From contig JAHYIO010000001.1 of assembly GCA_020543525.1 (NCBI GenBank), forward strand, positions 2,170,001-2,234,000: 64,000 bases of DNA, given 5' to 3'. Positions within the stretch are counted from its first letter, which is position 1. Every line of letters starts with the position of its first letter. This DNA is from Coriolopsis trogii (lineage: Eukaryota > Basidiomycota > Agaricomycetes > Polyporales > Polyporaceae). Below are positions 56,792 through 64,000 of this stretch, piece by piece. The notes beneath the pieces were generated by a model. The model ran no database searches. It was not told the DNA's origin and saw nothing but the letters and a program-made list of their open reading frames with translations. The translations under genes were made by a program, and so were the position numbers.

Positions 56792-56805
56792 GTGACGATG
56801 ATTAG
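54185..56805 (+). CDS. GNL1/MMR-HSR1-type circularly permuted GTPase with poly-Asp tail
   Basis: Exons 54185-54807, 54869-55467, 55527-55609, 55693-55788, 55901-56195 and 56324-56805 give 725 residues. The basic N-terminus (MHRKKPSSAKQRKEQLQLKR) suggests nuclear or nucleolar entry. FERNLEVWRQLWRVTEISQ and DSRCPTLHF precede the permuted G motifs: LTKVD (G4), GQPNVGKSS (G1) and VDCPGLVIPN (G3). WAFWPPG lies near the C-terminus as in GNL1 and its fission-yeast relative. The tail is extremely acidic and ends in an 18-unit Asp run. GNL1-type proteins are linked to ribosome assembly, but their exact step is poorly known. It is distinct from the Lsg1 gene in this window. Confidence 0.9.
56731..56784 (+). 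repeat. GAC trinucleotide microsatellite, 18 uninterrupted units
   Basis: Perfect (GAC)18 inside the last exon of the GNL1-like gene, encoding 18 Asp in a row. The in-frame unit means length changes alter only the Asp count. The opposite strand gives an artificial poly-Val frame. Confidence 0.95.
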
Positions 56806-57679
56806 GGTCCGGACTCGCGGGGTACGCCAGACTGGCTGATACTTTCTTTCTGTTCGAAAACACAACACAGCAGTCACAGATTTCGGATACGGAATCGAAC
56901 GCTTGTGGCTAATTGGTCGATGTGGCTGAATCGCGATCCGTTCTGTTAATTGACCGACTCCGGTCTAGACTGGGAGTCTTGCTCGAATCCATCCATATAT
57001 GTACATTGTTTGAACGAGAGAGATTTTAGAAGCGAGGAACTCGTTCTGTCACTATCTATCACCCGAGGGCCCCCTTCTTGGAAACAGGTACGGGTCGTAT
57101 ACGGGTTAGCACGAACAGAAGAATTCATTTCACCTGAACGTGCTTCACGTCTTGACATGGGTCCAAGGACACTCTCATGTACTGCAAGCCTACAGACGGT
57201 GGTTCGACGCACTGTCTTGCCAAAGTCGTCATTTGGGAACGTATGAGGATGTACGCACATAAAACTGTGAAAAGTCATCATCAAGAGGAGGAAAAGGAGC
57301 ACCGTGCGACCGCCTCGGGGCGTTCCTACGAACCACCAGAACGCATGTACACGGCGCTCGAACGGTGAAAAGCGTCCAGCGAGTTGAGTGAAGGAAATAC
57401 AACGGGTCGTATTACTTCAGCGCAGAGAGAAGAAGGCGGAAGGTTGAGGGTTGGGGAGAAACAAAAACATAGGGTAAAAGACGAGAAATCAAAACGGACA
57501 CACAATAGCAGCAAAACGTTGAATGGAGGGGATTCGCCAAAAGCGTCACCGAACGAGCCTCCGCGGTATCCGGCTAGAGAGAACAGGTATCGTTGTAAAG
57601 CATGATCAACTGCTATCCATACAACGGGGAACGCGCTGCGCCAATTACACATCACGACCGGGGCCATTCACGGATGCGC
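56806..57679. other. Intergenic region between convergent genes
   Basis: About 870 bases, AT-richer than the flanking coding DNA. It contains the 3' ends of the GNL1-like and mucin-like genes. Nothing coding was recognised. Confidence 0.5.
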
Positions 57680-58825
57680 TCAGTAGCGCATGCCCGTGTT
57701 GTTGTAATCGTACGTCGCGCCGTATTGCGGACGCGTCAGGCTCGGACCACGCGCAAGCTCAGCCATCGGCTGGGGGCTCGGGCCACGCTGGAGGTCAGCG
57801 TAGCCGCCGACAGGTGCCAGGGTCGCAGGGCCAGCGGTGAAGTCGTGCTCGGGCAGGGTGTCAAGACGCTGGTTCGAGCCGTGGCCGTAGCTGTCACCGT
57901 GACCGGAGGAATGGAACGAACCGTGGGAAGCGGTCGAGCCTGCACGGCGGTGAGTGGGGATACCAGTGTCCTCAGGGCCGGTAGGCTGCCAGTCGATGGG
58001 CTGCATGCGGTCGTCAAAGTTGGACGACGGACGGAGCTTCCACTTGCGGAATAGGGTCCAGGCGAGGGCGATGAGACCAATGGAAGCAGCGATGACGACG
58101 ATCACGGTCAGGGTGGTCTTGGTGATCTTGTTGTTGTCCGCCGCGGCACCCACGGTGGAAGCGGGTGCATCGGTAGAGGTAGCAGAGTCGTCGGTGGCAG
58201 TGACGAACTGAGTAAACGTATGCTTGCTAGTGGAGGTGGGCTGGGTATCATCGGAAGTCTGAGGGGCAGGGGTAGGTTGGGGGTCAGCTTGGGACGGTGT
58301 GTTGGACTGAGTGGCAGTCGTCGACGACTGCGTGCTGGTGGTAGAACTTGAAGCAGAGGTGCTCGTCGTATCACTCGTCGTGGCGGAGGTGGAGGATTCA
58401 GTGGCAGTATTCGACGCGGTAGTATCCGTGTTCGTCACCTAGCAGGATGGGTGAGGTGAGTACACGAATCCGAGCAGCCAAAAGAGTTGAAAACTTACCG
58501 AAGCCGTACCACTCAGAGACAAGGTGTCAGTGTGAGAGGCAGAGACAGAGACAGTAGCAGAGTTCGAAATCGTCGGCGAGGTGGTGAGAGTACCGGTGGC
58601 AGATTCGGTAGAGATAGAGGCAGTAGGGTCGGCCGCTGCACCGATGGCGCCGCCGCCAAGGAACTCACTGAAGAAGTCGTTGGCGGCGCGCTTCTTGATC
58701 ATGCGGTTCACTTGAACATGGTCGCGAGGGTTGTGAACGAATGAATTCGCCTCGGATTCAGTGGCCAAGCCCAGGGCGACGACGAGGCAAAGGAATGTGA
58801 GGGCGACCTTGGAGCGGGCAAACAT
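57680..58825 (-). CDS. Mucin-like single-pass membrane protein (Mid2/Wsc-like layout)
   Basis: Two exons, 58825-58499 and 58438-57680, give 361 residues. Signal peptide MFARSKVALTFLCLVVALGLA, then a KKR site. A region of about 140 residues is almost entirely Ser and Thr, likely heavily O-mannosylated. One transmembrane helix follows (about 213-233, TLTVIVVIAASIGLIALAWTL), then RKWK as a stop-transfer signal and a cytoplasmic tail of about 125 residues rich in Gly/Ser/His. This is the layout of cell-wall stress sensors such as Mid2, but no WSC Cys domain is present, so the sensor role is only inference. Confidence 0.8.
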
Positions 58826-60287
58826 GGCTACGTATGTTCAAGGAGAACTGGGCGGGAGGTGGGAGGGCGCTGTGGGCGATTTGAGGGCGTCGTCAGCGTA
58901 CTGCTCGAGTCCTGTGCGAAGGGCGGTCGAGTGGGGACCAGCAAACGAAGGAGACACGGAAGTTGTGCGTGTTCCGAGGCCAGCCCGGGCGTTGTGGAGG
59001 ACTGAGGGGGCGATAGAGGGAGAGATACGCACTGGACGTGGGGGTGGGCGTCCCCGTCTATAGATATTTGGCTGTTGGGACGAAGGAGGGAAAAGAGTAA
59101 GGAGCGGAGGATGGCTGAGCCAGGGGGAGTCGAGCACGGCGATGAGGGAACAAATGGAAGGCCCGCGCTCTCGATACCAAGACAACAACCGCCCGTCCGC
59201 CCAAACTGCCGCCCATGCCGCCCGCAGCACCATCACTCTCTCGGCCATCCTCTCCCGCATCCTCTCGGCCCAAGCCCCTCCTCCTCTCCGCTCTCAGTCT
59301 CAACTTCGTTAATTGCAGCCATGCCTGAGCCAGTAGTTTTGGCCTCGGACTACAACAGATAAATATTCCATCTCGGCGAGACCAGCTACAACACAAGGCT
59401 GACCGGGTCAACATGCACATCAATCATGCTTTATGTATCTGACGTCGACGGCTGCGACAGTTCGTTGACATCTCCTCGAGTCCCCCAATTGATTGCGATC
59501 CATTGCCTGCAATTTGCACAAGCACCGAGCGTGTCCGTCAGCCTCAAAGTCCACAGGCCTCACGAATTCATTGCCCCGATACTCCCTACCGATGGCCTGC
59601 CATATGCGCCTAAAGGCTCGTCGCGAGGGCGACATAGTCACATACTATTACTCGGCGTATCAATAAGTGGAGCAGAGCTTTGCCGATTCTACGTTTGCAG
59701 CTCGGTCGCAGTTGCGGTGTGCCAGGGGTCAGGCCTTCAGGTGTGCCTGCTCTGATCCATGCGTATGGGTACCATAGCAGCCTGCATGTTTTATACTCAA
59801 CATAGCGTTCGTGCGGCCGACGAACGTTCGCCGGTCTTCTCAATTGATTGTCAACACACTATATCATGGGCACAGCCTCGGCAACCAGCCTCACGTACTC
59901 AGATCGCGTGCGAGATGGAGAAGGCATACCATAAAAGCTTCACACCCTTGTTGGCAGTCAGCCGTAGGGACCAGTTGTCGTCATACATACTGCTAAGCGC
60001 GACTTGCTGGGTATACGATCGTACATTCGTCACCACCACAGTCGCGAGTGACCCAACCGTCCGCAAACGCCCCACGATGCCAGTCCCTAGGGCGTTCGCA
60101 AGGTATCCGAGCTGAACGAGACAAAGAGGAAGAAGATACAGGTCAAGTATTCAGAAAAGTAAGTAATCGAGCCTAAACGGTCCATCAACTACAATCATTA
60201 AAACGTCTCTTCCAACGCTCGTCGTGAACACGCCTCCAAGAGTCAAGAGTCCCTCCATATTCGCACCATCCATTCGCCAGCAGCCGC
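58826..60287. other. Intergenic region of about 1.46 kb
   Basis: Promoter side of the mucin-like gene and 3' side of the heparinase-like gene. Scattered short frames only; no gene, tRNA or clear repeat was seen. Confidence 0.5.
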
Positions 60288-62818
60288 TCAGTTGTGGCTC
60301 GTTAGCGTCCACTGGTCGATAGGCACCGACGGCGGCGTCACAAAGTCGCTCGCCGACATGCCGTCCCACTGCGGGTTGAACAGCACCTGCAAGCTGTACT
60401 CGCCCGCCGGCAGGCTGATCATCACCACCGTCACCGTCGGGTTCTCCTGGTCCGTCTGCCCCGCGGGCAGAGGCGGGTCGTTGTCAAACCGCTTCGCCGG
60501 GCCGGTCGTGATCGACGCGCCGTCGGGCGGGTTCAGGATCGTCATCTGCAGCTTCTTCCCGTCGATCTCGAGCGTCGCGGACGTGCCCGACGGCGTCACC
60601 GTCGCGTTCGTGTGCATGCGCCACATGATCGAGCCCTGCGCATTGATGTCGTCCTGGAGAAGGACTTGCTTCCTGCCGTTCAGCGTGCGGATACCACGCT
60701 TGAAAGAGGTGCTGCGGCGTTTGTCAGCGAGCCGCTCTTCAGACTGTAGTCCAAATATGCACTTACACAGAATCGTAGGCACTCGTGAGGTCAGCCGTGA
60801 AGAGAGCAGAGTCGTCCGATACGATGTCAAGGACGGTGCTCGAGCCTTGCTTCGTGCCGGAAGACAAGGTCTGTAGGATGCTCGGCGATGCGGTGACGAG
60901 CTGGTTCGCCTGATTGACGAGGATCGTGTTCTGGCCCTCTGTCCGCTTGCGGTAGTACAGCCAACGGTCACTTGTCTGAGTGTCGTTGCTGAAGTAGTTC
61001 AGAGACCGGTAGTCGCCCGAGCCAAGCTCACCCGCCCAGCGCGTGCCCATGGCGTCCAAAACGAAGTCGCCGACGTCGAGGTCGTTATGCGTCTGGTGGC
61101 CCATGTTCGTGCCTGCCTTCATCGCGACGTAAAGCGTGTTCTGATCGGTCCAGGAGCCGCGGATCGCCGCCCACTGGTCGGTGTTGTTGGTGAAGAAGGT
61201 ATCGAGAGCCAATCCATCCCACCACCCGCCGGACACCGTGGGGTTGTACCAGAACATGCTCCATGGCTCGCGTGCGTCGAAGGCGTCACGCTGGAACAGC
61301 TGGTACTCGGGGTGGTTGTAGTGGTCACCGAAGAGGAACATGCCGTTGGCTGTGGTCGAGAACTTGTTCGGGCCATGGTCACCCCAAGCGAAAAGCGAAC
61401 CGGGGCCGGTAATGGCCATGTGGAAGAGACCGGTCTTGTAGAAGTCGGGGTTAGCATCGAGCAAGCCGTGGTCAGAACCGGTGGCGGTCATGAGGGCGGA
61501 AGCCATCTCAGCGAAACCCAAGGTACCGAAGTACCAGTAGTTGGCAGTTTCGGACCAGCTGCCGTCATCAGACACTGCCCAGACGCAGTTCTGCTTGACA
61601 TTATCAACAGTGAGGCCAAGTATCTTCTCTGCGGTACCGGTGTTGTCGTCTCCGAGGATCGCGAGCGCACCGACGGTGAGACCATCGTTACATACGCAAT
61701 TCCAGTTACCCTTGATGTTATCCGCCCACCAGCCAGTGTAGCGCTGGTCGCTGTTTTCGTAGGCAACGATACCACGCTCAAGACCGAGCGAGATCATGGT
61801 TGACCGAATCTGGCTCTTCTGTTCGTCCGTGAACACGTCGTAGAACCAATCGTACGCGATACCGTATGCGGCAGTGAACTCGGCAGTGTCGAGGAAATGG
61901 GTAGGGTTCCACCTATCTGTGGTGTCAGGGCCGAACGGAGATGTGCCGTTCCCAGCAGCGTTCTAGAAGCGTATTTGTTAAGTAGCCTTACGGCTGTAAG
62001 CTACACTCTCACTCACCTGGAGCTCCTTGAATGCGCGGTCGGCCCACTTCGTGTCCTTCGTCAAGCGGTAGACGTAGCCGAACGCCTTGATCCTCATCTT
62101 GATCTCACGAGCATTGTCGAGGATACCACTGTCACCGTCCATGAAGTATTGAACGACGGGCAGGTCGTAGTAGGCCGTGGCGTTGCCAAAGATGGTGTTG
62201 TTCCATGACTTGAGATAGGGATCATTGGCAATAAGGTCGGGGAGTGCGTCCCACTTGTATTGAGGGGCAATTAAGCGAGGACGGTCCGTACGGACGTTGG
62301 TAGGAGAGGGATTGGCAGGTTGGAAGGGATCTGAAGGCCACGCAGCGGCGTTGTTGGAGGCACTAAACGTGGGACTTCCATAGAGCGCAGTGTTTGTCTA
62401 ACGCATAAGAAGTGAGCGGGCATAGACTGTGTGACAACGGACGACTGGCACTCACGGCGGAAGGGTAAAGAGGGAGGAGATATTGGCTGTTGGTGGCGGT
62501 AGGGAAGAGACCGATGTCATTCTGTGCACCGCCCGAGGCCTCGTTTGAGTCGCCCGAAGACGAAGCACTGCTGGTGCTGCTGGAGCTCTTGTGACGGACA
62601 CCAATAACGATTCCAACGACAGCGGCAATGACAACCACGAGCGCGACAGGGATACCGATCTTCACCCACTTGCTGGTACCCTTCTTGGCCTTCTGAGGGC
62701 TGATGAAGCCTGTGGACTCGTTGTAGTAGGGGTCGCCGGAGCCATAAGGCGTGGGCTGGTGAAGCTGGGAGGCGTTGCTGTGGTTGTATGTGGGGTTGTA
62801 GGTGTAGTTGGAGGCCAT
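60288..62818 (-). CDS. Heparinase II/III-like protein anchored by an N-terminal membrane segment
   Basis: Exons 62818-62456, 62397-62017, 61962-60767 and 60711-60288 give 787 residues. The N-terminus (MASNYTYNPTYNHSNASQ) has no signal peptide. A basic KKGTSKWVK precedes a hydrophobic helix at about 54-74 (IGIPVALVVVIAAVVGIVIGV), then a Ser-rich stalk, so type II topology with the enzyme outside is likely. The bulk resembles an alginate-lyase-like helical toroid (DRWNPTHFLDTAEFTAAYGIAYDWFYD, GNWNCVCNDGLTVGALA, WSETANYWYFGTLGFAEM) followed by the heparinase II/III beta domain (GHQTHNDLDVGDFVLDAMG, with candidate catalytic His). The polysaccharide substrate is unknown. Confidence 0.82.
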
Positions 62819-63294
62819 GGCGCCGCAGGCCTCGCGGGATTAGAGACAGAAAGGAGAGGACAGCAGAAAACTGCTCAGTTTAGTGGGTAGAATATGGTGG
62901 ACACGCCAGACGGCGGAAGAGGAGATGGGGCTGGTGGTCGTTACAGTGCAAGAGGTAGAGGCGTTGTTACTGTGATCGTTTTGTCTGTCTAGACACGTCG
63001 GCCTCTCTCTCGCCTTGCCCTGCGACCCCTCGGCATCCTCCGGCGCTCTCTATTTCCGTCTTGGCTATTTTTGCCAACGACCTCAACTCGCTCAACGCGG
63101 CATACATGATTTACATTAGACTTGGACGTCCATTCCAATGCCCATCAGGATGCTCGTGTTCATACAATGCGCGAGTTGTGGGGAAAGCTGCCTGCAGAGC
63201 ACAAGCGATACGAGTACTACCCTAGCGTTATCCATCTTCCTATCCCGTACTAGAGCCATCTGGACGAAGCCAGATGGGCATTTGCACTCATCCA
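62819..63294. other. Intergenic region
   Basis: About 480 bases between two minus-strand genes: heparinase-like promoter and thiolase 3' flank. It contains pyrimidine-rich tracts near 63000-63060. No coding region. Confidence 0.5.

Positions 63295-64000
<706 letters not shown>

Noticed and set aside
55954..56877. Minus-strand frame with long poly-Val over the GNL1-like gene
   Set aside because: The Val run is only the complement of the GAC repeat; the sense strand carries conserved GTPase motifs.

Overview
This is a stretch of a filamentous basidiomycete chromosome, most likely an Agaricomycete wood or litter decayer. The evidence is GC-rich DNA, genes broken by many 45-70 base introns with good GT...AG ends and CTRAY-like branch sites, a family 5 endoglucanase carrying a fungal cellulose-binding module, and a gene set (Tea1-like kelch proteins, exocyst Sec8, Lsg1, a Mit1-like remodeler) typical of hyphal fungi. 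Gene models were built by hand: splice sites were chosen so that phase is kept across every junction and the joined product matches known family motifs. They are predictions without transcript data, and single boundaries may be off by a base.

Layout. 1-3166 (-): 5' part of a kelch/coiled-coil polarity protein, running off the left edge. 3688-4363 (-): unknown 188-residue protein. 4613-5879 (-): sulfite oxidase. 7380-8210 (-): small secreted Ser/Thr-rich protein. 9008-10693 (-): truncated paralogue of the kelch protein. 11214-14132 (+): Tgl2-like lipase. 14885-16334 (+): S-formylglutathione hydrolase. 16555-18618 (-): FHA-domain checkpoint kinase. 18864-21329 (-): Lsg1 GTPase. 21644-23437 (-): CBM1-GH5 endoglucanase. 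24064-25304 (+): LYR-motif protein. 25423-30162 (-): Sec8. 30400-36844 (+): PHD/chromo/SNF2 remodeler. 37198-38569 (+): RNase III-like plus dsRBD protein. 39107-42242 (-): secreted GH20 hexosaminidase. 43364-47856 (+): Rad5/HLTF-type SNF2-RING protein. 48109-50687 (-): Prm10-like transporter. 51328-53591 (-): methyltransferase. 54185-56805 (+): GNL1-like GTPase. 57680-58825 (-): mucin-like membrane protein. 60288-62818 (-): membrane-anchored heparinase-II/III-like protein. 63295-64000 (-): 3' end of a 3-ketoacyl-CoA thiolase.

The genes are mostly housekeeping and do not form a metabolic cluster. Loose themes are cell polarity and secretion (kelch proteins, Sec8), ribosome assembly (Lsg1 and the GNL1-like protein), genome maintenance and chromatin (FHA kinase, Rad5-like, Mit1-like) and polysaccharide attack (GH5, GH20, heparinase-like).

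The most unusual signals are: a perfect 19-bp hairpin just downstream of a catalytically degenerate RNase III/dsRBD gene; a probable AT-AC intron inside the thiolase signature; several GC-AG introns; very short exons of 6, 8, 9, 11 and 18 bases that split catalytic motifs; a start codon alone in its own coding exon; and a kelch duplicate cut off exactly where the kelch domain ends. No tRNA, rRNA, CRISPR array or intact transposon was recogn­ised.
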